A stretch of DNA of 51,614 nt from contig NZ_JAANAS010000040.1 of the NCBI RefSeq assembly GCF_011089875.1, forward strand, positions 1-51,614, written 5' to 3'. The translations under genes and the position numbers were made by a program. The notes beneath the pieces are model-generated. The model saw only the letters and a program-made list of their open reading frames with translations, had not been told where the DNA came from and did no database searches. Numbering within the stretch: the first letter of the stretch is position 1; each line of letters opens with the position of its first letter. Of this stretch, positions 15,681 to 25,328 are shown one piece after another. The DNA comes from Psychroflexus maritimus. GTDB lineage: Bacteria; Bacteroidota; Bacteroidia; Flavobacteriales; Flavobacteriaceae.

Positions 15681-17663
15681 ATGCGCATGAATAAATCGGT
15701 AGTTACATTAGTGTTTGTTTTAATAAGTTTCATAGGTTTTGCCCAAAGAGACCTAGATACTGGCTCTTTACGTAAAAGTGGGCAAGGTCAAGGTCAAGAC
15801 CAGAGACCAGATACACAAACCACTAAAGCCAAGGATGATATGCCACCGGCAACCGATTATAAATTAATTGGTATAGAACGAGACACTACCTTTGTAGATA
15901 CTTCGCTTTCCATCCACAAGCAGTATAAGATGAATTATTTACGGCAAGATAATTTTGAACTTCTTAAATTTCATAATGTGGCTATGCCCTTCAATAAATT
16001 AGGATATGACTTTAGTAATTCTACCTTAAATCCTAGTTTAGGAGCTTCAGCAAAACATTTTAATTATTTAGATGCTGAGCAAATTAACTATTATGAAACA
16101 CCCACGCCACTCACAGAAATGTGGTTAAGGACAGTGTTAGAGCAAGGGCAAAATTTAAAAACTTTATTTGCTAATAATATCACTCCAAGATTAAATTTTT
16201 CAGTTGGTTATGAAGGACTTCGATCGTTAGGACATTACGTACAATCAAGAAGTGATGCTGCCAATTTTTTTGGTACGCTAAATTACAGAACAACCAATGA
16301 TCGTTATTTTTTGCGCTTACACGTGACCAAACAAGATTTTGAAAATCAACAAAACGGTGGTTTTACTGATGATGCTATTGAAGGTTTTGTTAATCAAATT
16401 CCTGAGTTTGATAATCGGGTTACAATAGAACCTCAGTTTAGAGACGCTAATACTAGACTTTTAGGAAGGCGCCTTTATTTGGACCAAGATTATATTTTAC
16501 TAACTGGCAAAGATTCAACAGCAAATAATCAGGTAAGATTATCTCATTCTTTGAAGTATGAGTATAAAAACTACTTTTACAATCAGTCTGAAAACTCGAG
16601 TATTTTTGGCCCTGCTTACGAAACTTCCAACATTAATGATCGGGTTAATTTAGAGGAATTAACCAATCAAGCTTCGGTTTCTTACTTTAGAAACGATATA
16701 GGTAAGCTTGCCTTTAAAGCAAGTCATACGGGTTTTAATTATGGATATAATTCAATAGTAATTACAGAAGATCAAGTAATTCCTAACTTGATTAATGGAG
16801 ACCTTGTTGCTGTTGGAGCAAGTTATAAAAACAAAATAGGCTTAGTTGACCTTGAAGGGGAAACGATGCACAACATTATAGGTGATTTTAATGGCAGCTA
16901 CATCAAAGGTCTAGCTGGTGCTCAATTTAACAAAGACCTAAGACTAGATGCTAAACTAAATATTAGCAGTGTGGCTCCCGATTTTAATTATCAACTTTTT
17001 CAAAGTAGTTACATCAATTACAATTGGAATAATGATTTTTCTAACATTCAAACCCAGTTTTTAGGTGGAAAATTGAATCATCAAAAATGGGGCTATGTAG
17101 AAGGTTCGTTTACACAAATTCAGAATTACACTTTTTTTGGTGCTGAAATTGAAGAGTTTACAAGCATTGATGATTTATATACCAATGTGAGTCCGCAGCA
17201 GGCTGATAGTGATGTGAGTTATTTTAAATTACGTGCGGGAGGCGATTATAACCTAGGTTGGTTTGGAATGGCTCACACCCTACAGTATCAAAATGTGTTA
17301 AGTGGAGCAGATGTTTTGCCTGTTCCAGAACTTATTACTAGAAATTCTTTCTTTTATCAAGATTATTGGTTTCAAAAAGCCACGTTTGTTCAAACAGGTT
17401 TTACTTTTAAGTACTTTACAGATTTTAATGCCCAATCCTTCAACCCAATTCTAAACGAATTTGTTGTTCAGAATGCAGTTGCACTTGATGGGTTTTATAC
17501 TTTTGATGTATTTTTTAATGCCAAAATTAGAACAGCAAGGGTTTTTTTCAATCTTGAAAATGTTACTGAAATCTTTACAGGAAACAAAAACTTTTCAGCG
17601 CCTGGGTATCCCTTTAGAGATTTTACCTTTAGATTTGGTGTAGTTTGGAATTTATTCTTATAA
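15681..17663 (+). CDS. Putative outer-membrane porin (Porin_10-like)
   Basis: 660 residues with a signal peptide ending GFA-Q, a Q/G-rich linker (SGQGQGQDQRPDTQ) and a long beta-barrel-like body. The segment DYKLIGIERDTTFVDTSLSIHKQYKMNYLRQDNFELLKFHNV is typical of the Bacteroidota putative-porin family. The C-terminus RFGVVWNLFL looks like a last barrel strand. Met3 (15687) may be the real start. The role, solute passage through the outer membrane, comes from the family only. Confidence 0.8.
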   Translation: MRMNKSVVTLVFVLISFIGFAQRDLDTGSLRKSGQGQGQDQRPDTQTTKAKDDMPPATDYKLIGIERDTTFVDTSLSIHKQYKMNYLRQDNFELLKFHNVAMPFNKLGYDFSNSTLNPSLGASAKHFNYLDAEQINYYETPTPLTEMWLRTVLEQGQNLKTLFANNITPRLNFSVGYEGLRSLGHYVQSRSDAANFFGTLNYRTTNDRYFLRLHVTKQDFENQQNGGFTDDAIEGFVNQIPEFDNRVTIEPQFRDANTRLLGRRLYLDQDYILLTGKDSTANNQVRLSHSLKYEYKNYFYNQSENSSIFGPAYETSNINDRVNLEELTNQASVSYFRNDIGKLAFKASHTGFNYGYNSIVITEDQVIPNLINGDLVAVGASYKNKIGLVDLEGETMHNIIGDFNGSYIKGLAGAQFNKDLRLDAKLNISSVAPDFNYQLFQSSYINYNWNNDFSNIQTQFLGGKLNHQKWGYVEGSFTQIQNYTFFGAEIEEFTSIDDLYTNVSPQQADSDVSYFKLRAGGDYNLGWFGMAHTLQYQNVLSGADVLPVPELITRNSFFYQDYWFQKATFVQTGFTFKYFTDFNAQSFNPILNEFVVQNAVALDGFYTFDVFFNAKIRTARVFFNLENVTEIFTGNKNFSAPGYPFRDFTFRFGVVWNLFL

Positions 17664-17771
17664 TGCACCAAGGTGCTTTTCTGGCCTCAATTTATTCAAA
17701 AGAAAACGTATTTATTCATTGAATAAATTGAAGAGAGAAACAGTTTTTTATTCAATTCAAATAAAAAATAC

Positions 17772-19010
17772 ATGCAAAAACAACTATTAGTCATTGGTTA
17801 TGTTTGGCCAGAGCCACAATCTTCTGCTGCCGGCTGGCGAATGCTTCAATTATTAGCGCTTTTTTTAGACCATGGTTACCAAGTTTGTTTTGCTAGCCCT
17901 GCTCAAAAGACTGAGTATTCCTCAAATTTAGAAGCTTTAGGCATTCAAGAAAAAAAAATAGCAATCAATGATTCTTCAGTAGATGTTTTTTTGGAAATGC
18001 TTTCGCCTAGTGTTGTTTTGTTTGATCGATTTATGATGGAAGAACAACTGGGCTGGCGTATTAGAGAACAATGCCCCCATGCATTAACCATTTTAGATAC
18101 AGAGGATTTGCATTTTTTAAGAAAAGCAAGAGAAAAAGCCTTTAAGCAATCTAATGCCTCTCGAGATTTGAATCTTTATACCGATGAAACCAAGCGAGAG
18201 TTAGCGGCTATTTTGAGGTGTGATTTATCGCTTATCATTTCTGAAGTTGAAATGCAACTCCTACAGCGTAAGTTTGGCATTAAAGAATCTGCGTTGTTTT
18301 ATCTTCCTTTTTTGTTTTCCAATCCTTTAGAAGAAGCACAAGACCTTCCAGGTTTTAATGAACGAGAAGGGTTTATGAGTATAGGTAATTTTTTACATGC
18401 CCCAAATTGGGACCAAGCGCTTTATCTAAAAGAAGAAATTTGGCCATTAATTAGAGAGCAATTACCTGAAGCCACTATTGAAATTTATGGTGCCTATACC
18501 TCAGAAAAAGTCAATCAACTGCATCAGCCTAAAACAGGATTTATAGTACAAGGAAGAGCAAAAAACCTAAAGGAGGTAATGAGTAGAAAACGAGTACTTT
18601 TAGCTCCCCTGCGTTTTGGCGCAGGTTTAAAAGGAAAGCTAGTTGATGCTATGCGCTTTGGTTTACCTAGTGTAACTACTAGTGTTGGAGCTGAAGCTAT
18701 TGGCGGAAAATATCCTTGGTCTGGTGAAATAGCAAACAATGCAACAACAATAGCTTTAAAAGCAGTGCATTATTACAATCGGCAAAAACCTTGGGAAAAA
18801 GCACAGAAAAATGGTTTTCAAATTTTGGCTAAGCGATTTAATAGAAGTGAGTTTGAAGGCAACCTAATTTTTACCATTAACCATTTGCTTGAAAATTTAG
18901 AGCTAGTTAGAAATCAAAACTTTTTAGGTCTGATTTTAAATCATCAGCACCTAAAATCTACCAAATATATGTCGCTTTGGATTGAAGAAAAAAATAAAAA
19001 CAAGACTTAA
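17772..19010 (+). CDS. Glycosyltransferase, GT4-like
   Basis: 412 residues. The N-terminal domain begins LLVIGYVWPEPQSSAAGWR and runs through SPSVVLFDRFMMEE and ILDTEDLHFLR. The C-terminal domain has the GT-B nucleotide-sugar site: MSIGNFLHAPNWDQA, then GRAKNLKEVMSRKRVLLAPLRFGAGLKGKLVDAMRFGLPSVTT. This resembles Glyco_trans_1_4 proteins; acceptor and sugar are unknown. No signal peptide, so cytosolic or membrane-associated. It is not in an obvious polysaccharide cluster. Confidence 0.8.
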   Translation: MQKQLLVIGYVWPEPQSSAAGWRMLQLLALFLDHGYQVCFASPAQKTEYSSNLEALGIQEKKIAINDSSVDVFLEMLSPSVVLFDRFMMEEQLGWRIREQCPHALTILDTEDLHFLRKAREKAFKQSNASRDLNLYTDETKRELAAILRCDLSLIISEVEMQLLQRKFGIKESALFYLPFLFSNPLEEAQDLPGFNEREGFMSIGNFLHAPNWDQALYLKEEIWPLIREQLPEATIEIYGAYTSEKVNQLHQPKTGFIVQGRAKNLKEVMSRKRVLLAPLRFGAGLKGKLVDAMRFGLPSVTTSVGAEAIGGKYPWSGEIANNATTIALKAVHYYNRQKPWEKAQKNGFQILAKRFNRSEFEGNLIFTINHLLENLELVRNQNFLGLILNHQHLKSTKYMSLWIEEKNKNKT

Positions 19011-19099
19011 GTAATAGATTAAAGCTTTGTTTTCTTGATAAATTGAAAAACCTTATACCTAAATTAAGATTTCGAATTTACAAGTGACTTATTAAATTG

Positions 19100-19107
19100 T
19101 ATCTTTG
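19100..19107 (+). promoter_or_regulatory. Candidate -7 element for the bacilliredoxin gene
   Basis: TATCTTTG matches TAnnTTTG, ending 37 bases before the ATG at 19145. No clear TTG at -33. Confidence 0.5.
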
Positions 19108-19144
19108 TAATCTAAATTAAGTTTAAATAAAAATATATATAGAT

Positions 19145-19555
19145 ATGTATCCACCAGAATTAGTTCAACCCATGAAAGATGAGTTAACCAGCGTTGGTTT
19201 TGAAGAATTAACTTCTGCATCTGAAGTAGAAGGTGCTTTAAAAAGAGAAGGAACAACTTTAGTTCTTGTAAATTCGGTTTGTGGTTGTGCAGCAGCTAAT
19301 GCAAGACCAGGTGCAAAGATGTCTTTGGCTAACGAAAAAAAACCAACTCACTTAGTAACAGTATTTGCAGGAGTTGATCGTGAGGCAACCGACAAAGCAC
19401 GTGCAGAAATGCTTCCTTTTCCTCCAAGCTCACCATCAATGGCTTTGTTCAAGGACGGAGAACTTGTACACATGTTAGAGCGACATCACATTGAGGGGAG
19501 ACCAGCAGAGATGATTTCAGAAAACTTGAAAGGTGCTTATAACGAACATTGCTAG
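19145..19555 (+). CDS. Bacilliredoxin, BrxA/BrxB (YphP/YqiW) family
   Basis: 136 residues, the normal family length, with the N-terminus MYPPELVQPMKDEL and the CGC active site (Cys46-Gly47-Cys48). These thioredoxin-fold proteins remove bacillithiol from S-bacillithiolated proteins in the cytosol. Other landmarks are PFPPSSPSMALFKDGELVHMLERHHIEGR and the terminal Cys. Single-gene unit with its own candidate promoter and terminator. Assignment is strong; the presence of bacillithiol in this organism is implied, not shown. Confidence 0.93.
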   Translation: MYPPELVQPMKDELTSVGFEELTSASEVEGALKREGTTLVLVNSVCGCAAANARPGAKMSLANEKKPTHLVTVFAGVDREATDKARAEMLPFPPSSPSMALFKDGELVHMLERHHIEGRPAEMISENLKGAYNEHC

Positions 19556-19585
19556 GAAAGAGAGAAAACACACTTTTAGTGACTG

Positions 19586-19612
19586 AACCACTTCAATTGA
19601 AGTGGTTTTTTT
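19586..19612 (+). terminator. Intrinsic terminator after the bacilliredoxin gene
   Basis: AACCACTTCAATTGAAGTGGTT is a perfect palindrome followed by T residues, 30 bp past the stop codon. Confidence 0.85.
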
Positions 19613-19689
19613 ATTATGCACGCATACTTAATCTTTAGGATTTATGATATATTATTCTATGGATATAGTATTTTTACATAATTTTAAAT

Positions 19690-20445
19690 ATGAAGTTAGT
19701 ATTATCGTATATTTTAAGTGCCTTTTATTACTTGTTCTTTGGTTTAGTTTTAGTCGTTTTTCATGGTATTCAATGGATCTGTCATAGAGTTTTTGGTTAT
19801 CAAGCGCATAAAAAAAGTGTTGATGTACTTAATTTGTTTCTTTTAAGATGTCTGCATTTTTTAGGAGGGCGCGTTAGTTTTGAAAATGAGTATAAAAGTG
19901 AACTAACAAAAAATCAGCCTCATATTATTGTTGCCAACCACCAAAGTATGTACGACATCCCGCCTCTAATTTGGAATTTTAGAGAGTTGCATCCCAAGTT
20001 TATAAGTAAGATAGAATTAGGAAAAGGTATTCCTTCCATCTCTTATAACTTAAGACACGGAGGTTCGGTTTTGATTGATCGTAAAAACCCAAGGCAATCA
20101 CTTCCAGCCATCAAAAAGTTTACACATTATTTGAATGAAACGAATAATGCAGCAGTAATTTTTCCTGAAGGAACACGGAGTAGAACAGGACAACCAAAGC
20201 GTTTTTCAGCCAACGGCTTATTAATGCTTTTTAAAAACTGCCCTGAGGCTAAAATTATACCTGTAAGTATAAATAATTCATGGAAACTTCAAAAAAAAGG
20301 CAGCTTTCCCTTAGGAGTAGGAGTTCATATTAAAATGAAGGTGCAAAAACCTATCTTGGTTAAGGATTTTACCCCCCAAGAACTGGTTGAAAAAGTAGAA
20401 AATAGTATCATTAAAGATATCAAAGTAATAGCAAAAAATAAATAA
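19690..20445 (+). CDS. plsC: 1-acyl-sn-glycerol-3-phosphate acyltransferase (PlsC)
   Basis: 251 residues, with an N-terminal membrane segment (about 5-28). It carries the acyltransferase motifs NHQSMYD (83-89; H84 and D89 form the HX4D site) and FPEGTRSRTG (158-167). It would add the second acyl chain to lysophosphatidic acid at the inner membrane. It is followed 3 bp later by the acyl-ACP desaturase gene, so lipid assembly and chain unsaturation are likely co-expressed. Confidence 0.9.
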   Translation: MKLVLSYILSAFYYLFFGLVLVVFHGIQWICHRVFGYQAHKKSVDVLNLFLLRCLHFLGGRVSFENEYKSELTKNQPHIIVANHQSMYDIPPLIWNFRELHPKFISKIELGKGIPSISYNLRHGGSVLIDRKNPRQSLPAIKKFTHYLNETNNAAVIFPEGTRSRTGQPKRFSANGLLMLFKNCPEAKIIPVSINNSWKLQKKGSFPLGVGVHIKMKVQKPILVKDFTPQELVEKVENSIIKDIKVIAKNK

Positions 20446-20448
20446 TTT

Positions 20449-21453
20449 ATGTCAGCATTTAATATTCGATTAGAAGTAATGAATCAACTGGAAAGTAAAG
20501 TAGATTCGCTTATTGATCAGTTTTTAATTCCTGTTGAAAAAATATGGCAACCCACCGATTTTTTACCTAATTCACAAAATGAAACTTTTTTTGATGAAGT
20601 TCACGAATTGCGAGAATTAGCCAAGGAATTACCTTACGATTTTTGGGTTGTTTTGGTTGGAGACACCATAACAGAGGAGGCATTACCTACCTATGAATCT
20701 TGGTTAATGGATGTGGAAGGGGTTAATCAGCATAAAAAAGACGGCAAGGCTTCTTCTTGGAGTAAATGGGTTAGGCAGTGGACTGGCGAAGAAAATAGAC
20801 ACGGTGATGTGCTTAATAAATACCTCTATCTCTCCGGGCGTGTAGATATGAGAGAAATTGAAATCACCACTCAACATTTAATTAATGACGGTTTTGAAAT
20901 AGGCACAGACAGAGATCCTTACAAAAACTTTGTTTATACAAGTTTTCAGGAATTAGCTACCTATATTTCGCACAATAGGGTAGCCAAATTAGCCAAAGAT
21001 TACGGTAACAAATCCTTAGCTAAAATGTGTAAGATTATTTCGGGTGATGAAATGCGACACCACAAAGCATACAGCACTTTTGTAGATGAAATTTTTAAGT
21101 TAGACCCTTCAGAAATGATGATTGCTTTTAAAGAAATGATGGTGAATAAAATAGTTATGCCAGCTCATTTTTTAAGAGAGTCTGGTAAACAAATAGGAAG
21201 CGCTTTTGAAGATTTTTCAAATTCTGCTCAACGTATTGGGGTTTATACAGGTCAAGACTATATAGATATCATGAAAAAGTTAATTACTCAATGGGATATT
21301 GCCAATGTAAATGGCTTAAATGACCAAGGAGAGAAAGCAAGAGACTACTTAATGAAGTTGCCCGATAGAATGCAACGTATTAATCAACGTATAAGAATTC
21401 CGCAGGAGCAAACAACCTTTTCTTGGGTGAATCCCGCTGTGGTTAATTCTTAG
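20449..21453 (+). CDS. Acyl-[acyl-carrier-protein] desaturase
   Basis: 334 residues, ferritin-like fold. All six di-iron ligands of the stearoyl-ACP desaturase family are visible: Glu77, Glu115 and His118 (EENRHG), Glu168, and Glu201 with His204 (DEMRHH). It introduces a double bond in ACP-bound acyl chains using O2, relevant to membrane fluidity. Second gene of a pair with plsC, ended by the terminator at 21482-21515. Confidence 0.92.
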   Translation: MSAFNIRLEVMNQLESKVDSLIDQFLIPVEKIWQPTDFLPNSQNETFFDEVHELRELAKELPYDFWVVLVGDTITEEALPTYESWLMDVEGVNQHKKDGKASSWSKWVRQWTGEENRHGDVLNKYLYLSGRVDMREIEITTQHLINDGFEIGTDRDPYKNFVYTSFQELATYISHNRVAKLAKDYGNKSLAKMCKIISGDEMRHHKAYSTFVDEIFKLDPSEMMIAFKEMMVNKIVMPAHFLRESGKQIGSAFEDFSNSAQRIGVYTGQDYIDIMKKLITQWDIANVNGLNDQGEKARDYLMKLPDRMQRINQRIRIPQEQTTFSWVNPAVVNS

Positions 21454-21481
21454 ATTTTGTTTGTTTTAGTTTGTTAGTTTG

Positions 21482-21515
21482 AAAAGCCTTCAGTTACTTT
21501 GCTGAAGGCTTTTTT
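21482..21515 (+). terminator. Intrinsic terminator after the desaturase gene
   Basis: GCCTTCAG and CTGAAGGC form a stem around an 8-nt loop, with A-run before and T-run after. It precedes the ATG at 21529 by 13 bp. Confidence 0.88.
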
Positions 21516-21528
21516 ATATCAATATACA

Positions 21529-22239
21529 ATGAATACTTTAACAGCTTCCGAAACACAAATTATTCAATCAGTTAAAGAACAGCTACGTAAAGAATTTCTT
21601 TTAGCTGAATCCTCTCATAACTGGCAACATGTTTTGCGTGTAGAAAAAAACGCTCTAGATTTACTTCAGCAAACTCCGCAAGCAAATACGTTTATTGTTT
21701 TGTTAGGCGTTTATTTGCATGATATAGCCGATGCTAAATTCCATGACGGCAATGAGGAAATTGGTCCTCAAAAAACCTTCAATTTATTATCGAATTACCC
21801 CATTTCAAAATCAATAATTGACGAAGTAGTTTTTATTGTGAAATACATGTCATTTCGCTCTTCATTTCAACAAGTAGAGAAAAACTTAAACTTTCAATTG
21901 GTTCAAGATGCAGATCGATTAGATGCTATGGGAGCGATTGGAATTGCTAGGGCTTTTCAATATGGGGGCTATAAAAACAGAAAATTGTATTCAAATCTTC
22001 CACCTAAAAACCATCAATCAAAATCTGAGTATAAAAAATCTGAATCGGCTACCTTGCAGCATTTTTTTGAAAAGTTACTCAAGCTTAAAGATTTGATGAA
22101 TACTCAGGCAGCCCAAGTTGAAGCTCAAAAAAGACATCAGTTTATGCTTCTTTTTTTAAATCAATTTAGTCAAGAAATACAAGCTACAGATTGGCTTAAA
22201 GAAGCACTTTTTGAAGTGGAAGAAAAAAACATTAATTAG
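21529..22239 (+). CDS. HD-domain phosphohydrolase, unknown substrate
   Basis: About 236 residues from ATG 21529; a frame-compatible ATG at 21499 lies inside the preceding terminator hairpin and was not chosen. HD motifs: His in SSHNWQHVLRV, the HD pair in YLHDIADAKFHDG, and a distal Asp in LVQDADRLDAMGAIGIARAF. This resembles the YedJ-like group of soluble HD hydrolases. It converges with the MMPL exporter gene, the two stops overlapping by 4 bp. Confidence 0.8.
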   Translation: MNTLTASETQIIQSVKEQLRKEFLLAESSHNWQHVLRVEKNALDLLQQTPQANTFIVLLGVYLHDIADAKFHDGNEEIGPQKTFNLLSNYPISKSIIDEVVFIVKYMSFRSSFQQVEKNLNFQLVQDADRLDAMGAIGIARAFQYGGYKNRKLYSNLPPKNHQSKSEYKKSESATLQHFFEKLLKLKDLMNTQAAQVEAQKRHQFMLLFLNQFSQEIQATDWLKEALFEVEEKNIN

Positions 22240-24650
22240 TTTTCGTTTTTTTCTTGCTCTTCTTTTAAGTCCTGGTCTGAAGTAATTAACTTCATTTGAG
22301 GCTCTTTTAACGTATTTTTATTCGCAATACTTCGCTCTAAAGAAAGCAAGAGCGAGGGAAGAAGTAATAAATTAGCCAGCATTGCAAATAGAAGCGTAGC
22401 AGAAACTAAGCCTCCTAAAGCCACTGTTCCACCAAAACTTGAAATCATAAATACGGAAAAACCGAAAAACAGCACGATAGAAGTATAAAACATACTCACT
22501 GCAGTTTCGCGTAAAGAAAGATATACAGAGCGTTTTATTTTCCAATGATTTTCTTTGAGTTCTTGTCTATACTTAGCTAAAAAGTGAATGGTATCATCAA
22601 CGCTTATTCCAAAGGCTATACTAAAGACTAAAATGGTAGAGGGTTTTATAGGAATGCCTAAAAAACCCATCATGCCTGCTGTCATGAGCAAGGGTAATAA
22701 ATTAGGGACCAAGGAGATAACAATCATTCTAAACGAGCGAAACATCCAGGCCATAAAAAGTGCTATCAGCAAAATAGCTAAGCCTAAGGATAGAATCAAG
22801 TTTTTTACTAAATACCTAGTTCCTTTTTGAAAAATTAAGGCCTTACCGGTCATAATTACCTCAAATTGCTCAGGAGGAAATATTTTTTCAATTTCAGGTT
22901 TTAATTTGGCTTCAATACGTTCCATTTCTTCAGTTCCTACATCCTTCATAAAAGTAGTAAGTCTAGCATATTGCCCCGTAGAATCAACAAAAGTTCCCGT
23001 ACCTTCTTGTAACTCATCTAAACTTTTGATGTAAGGCATGATAAAATTTGTTTCTTGCCTAGTTGGTAAATCAAAGTATTTAGGGTTGCTGTTGTAATAG
23101 GTTTGCTTTGCATATTTTGCTAAATCAACTACAGAAAGCGGACTAGAAAGTTCAGGTATTTCTTCAATTTGAAGTGCTAATTGTTCAATTTTTTTGAGGT
23201 TAGTTAACTTAGTTACTCCGTTTTTTCGTTGGGTATTAATCATGAACTCTAAAGGCATAATGCCTTCAAATTCTTCTTCAAAAAATTGTATATCTTTGAA
23301 GAAATCGGCTTTTTTAGGCATATCTTCTAAGAGACTTCCAGAGATTTTTATGTTGTAGATGCCAATTATACTTACAGCTAAAACAGTTACAGAAACTATA
23401 TAAATACTAACTCTTCTTTGCTTAACGGTAGTTACCATCCAATTCACAAAACTTTCTATCCATCTATTTCCTAGATGTTTTAAGTGTTTTTCTTTTGGGG
23501 GAGGCATGTAGCTGTAAATAACAGGAATAATAAGTAAACTAAGTAAAAATATAGCCACAATATTTAGAGAAGCTACAATTCCAAACTCAGAAAGTAATTC
23601 GCTTTGCGTAAAAATAAAAGTAGCAAAACCAGACGCTGTGGTTAAATTGGTCATAAGAGTGGCATTACCAATTTTTGTAATAACTCGTTGAAGCGATTTA
23701 GCTTGGTTGCCATGTTTTTTTATTTCTTGTTGGTATTTATTGATTAAGAAAACACAATTAGGAATACCAATGACAATAATTAATGGTGGAATAATTGCTG
23801 TTAATACAGTAATTTCATAGCCCAATGCACCAAGTGTTCCAAAGGCCCACATTACGCCAATTACAACGGTAACCATTGCAATTAGCGTAGCTCGAAAGCT
23901 TCTAAAGAAGAAAAAGAAAATTAAAGAAGTTACTCCTAAAGCGGCTAAGACAAACCACTGAATTTCATCTACAATGTTTTGTGAATTGAGTGTCCTAATG
24001 TAAGGCATACCAGAAACTTTAACTTCAATGCCAGTTTCTTTTTGAAATTCATTCATTAATGGCCTAAGATTGTTTAGTACAAAGTTTTTTCTTTCTTTTT
24101 CATTAACAATTTCTTTCTTTATGTAAACAGCAGTTTGAATGGTATAATTTTTTTTGCTAAAGGCAATACCTTGGTAGAAGGGTAGTTCTTCAAAAAGAAG
24201 TTGTTGATATTCTTGAAGTGCTTTTGCATTATTTTTTTGCGATAAGTCAAAAGCGTTAACAATTTCGAAGCGTTTTTCTTCAGCATTTTTTTCAAGAATT
24301 TTAAGGTTGGGCAATCCAATGCTGTATTCAACTTCATCAAAAGTTTGTAAGGTGTCTGTAAGTTGTACCCAATGCTTAAATTTTTGTGGAGTAAAGATTT
24401 CTTGGTCTGTAGTAGCAATAACAATTAAGTTTCCTTCATCGCCAAATTTATCTAAGAAGTTTCTGTATTGCACATTGATGAAGTGGTCGTCTGGAAGCAG
24501 GTTAGCTTCAGTATAAGAAAAACGCATGTATTTCCATTGTGAAGCAAAAAAGATAGTAGCCAAAATAACCAAAGAAATAACACTAATTCTATTTCTTAAA
24601 ATCCACCCTGCTAAGGCGTTCCAAAAACCTAAACTCAATAATTTGTTCAT
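22236..24650 (-). CDS. RND-superfamily exporter of the MMPL type
   Basis: 804 residues. Two repeated halves, each with one N-terminal transmembrane helix, a large periplasmic loop and a bundle of five helices. The helix before the second bundle is followed by the Asp-containing segment FGISVDDTIHFLAKYR, as is usual for proton-coupled members. It has a charged C-terminal tail rich in Lys/Glu. These proteins export lipids or hydrophobic compounds across the inner membrane. No adaptor or outer-membrane partner is adjacent, so the substrate is open. Confidence 0.85.
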   Translation of the reverse strand: MNKLLSLGFWNALAGWILRNRISVISLVILATIFFASQWKYMRFSYTEANLLPDDHFINVQYRNFLDKFGDEGNLIVIATTDQEIFTPQKFKHWVQLTDTLQTFDEVEYSIGLPNLKILEKNAEEKRFEIVNAFDLSQKNNAKALQEYQQLLFEELPFYQGIAFSKKNYTIQTAVYIKKEIVNEKERKNFVLNNLRPLMNEFQKETGIEVKVSGMPYIRTLNSQNIVDEIQWFVLAALGVTSLIFFFFFRSFRATLIAMVTVVIGVMWAFGTLGALGYEITVLTAIIPPLIIVIGIPNCVFLINKYQQEIKKHGNQAKSLQRVITKIGNATLMTNLTTASGFATFIFTQSELLSEFGIVASLNIVAIFLLSLLIIPVIYSYMPPPKEKHLKHLGNRWIESFVNWMVTTVKQRRVSIYIVSVTVLAVSIIGIYNIKISGSLLEDMPKKADFFKDIQFFEEEFEGIMPLEFMINTQRKNGVTKLTNLKKIEQLALQIEEIPELSSPLSVVDLAKYAKQTYYNSNPKYFDLPTRQETNFIMPYIKSLDELQEGTGTFVDSTGQYARLTTFMKDVGTEEMERIEAKLKPEIEKIFPPEQFEVIMTGKALIFQKGTRYLVKNLILSLGLAILLIALFMAWMFRSFRMIVISLVPNLLPLLMTAGMMGFLGIPIKPSTILVFSIAFGISVDDTIHFLAKYRQELKENHWKIKRSVYLSLRETAVSMFYTSIVLFFGFSVFMISSFGGTVALGGLVSATLLFAMLANLLLLPSLLLSLERSIANKNTLKEPQMKLITSDQDLKEEQEKNEN

Positions 24651-24696
24651 AAATTAAATTCCAACTTTGCTTATTATAAGCAAGCTCATTTATAAA

Positions 24697-24729
24697 ACTA
24701 AAAACGCTTCTGATTGAAGCGTTTTTAGT
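24697..24729 (-). terminator. Intrinsic terminator for frr-pyrH, shaped for both strands
   Basis: ACTAAAAACGCTTC and GAAGCGTTTTTAGT form a perfect 14-bp stem with a 5-nt loop. It lies 25 bp past the frr stop and 47 bp before the start of the exporter gene. Confidence 0.85.
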
Positions 24730-24754
24730 TAAGCTATTGTATTAGTATATATAG

Positions 24755-25309
24755 TTAGACGCTCATAATTTCAACATCTTTAGCCTCGTATATTTTATCA
24801 ATTTGGCTAATGTATTTGTTTGTTAATTCTTGTACTTCTTCTTCAGCAGACTTTAATAAATCTTCAGAAATATCTAAGTTTTTTAGTTCAGAATTAGCAT
24901 TTCTACGATCGTTTCTTACGCCAATTTTTGCTTCTTCAGCTTCAGCTTTAGCTTGTTTACTAAGTTCTTTTCTTCGTTCTTCCGTTAACGGCGGTACATT
25001 AATAATAACGCTTTCTCCGTTGTTGGTTGGGTTAAAACCTAGGTTAGCGTTCATGATGGCCTTTTCTATTTCAACAATCATTTGCTTTTCGTAAGGCTGA
25101 ATAGAGATTGTTCTGGCGTCTGGTATGTTAATATTACTTACTTGGCTAAGCGGAGTCATGCTACCGTAATATTCTACCTGAACATTAGTTAACATATTAG
25201 GGCTAGCTTTTCCTGCTCTAATGTTTAATAGCTGTTTTTTTAGGTGACTAATAGCCCCTTTCATATCATCTTCTGTAGCTTCAATAATTAAATCAACTTC
25301 TTCACTCAT
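24755..25309 (-). CDS. frr: Ribosome recycling factor
   Basis: 184 residues, the standard length. Characteristic stretches are LLNIRAGKASPNMLTNVQVEYYGSMTPLSQVSNI, RTISIQPYEK and PPLTEERRKELSKQAKAEAEEAKIGVRNDRR. It splits post-termination ribosomes together with EF-G. It follows pyrH by 19 bp on the same strand, the usual arrangement. Confidence 0.97.
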   Translation of the reverse strand: MSEEVDLIIEATEDDMKGAISHLKKQLLNIRAGKASPNMLTNVQVEYYGSMTPLSQVSNINIPDARTISIQPYEKQMIVEIEKAIMNANLGFNPTNNGESVIINVPPLTEERRKELSKQAKAEAEEAKIGVRNDRRNANSELKNLDISEDLLKSAEEEVQELTNKYISQIDKIYEAKDVEIMSV

Positions 25310-25328
25310 GATTTGTGATGTATTTTGT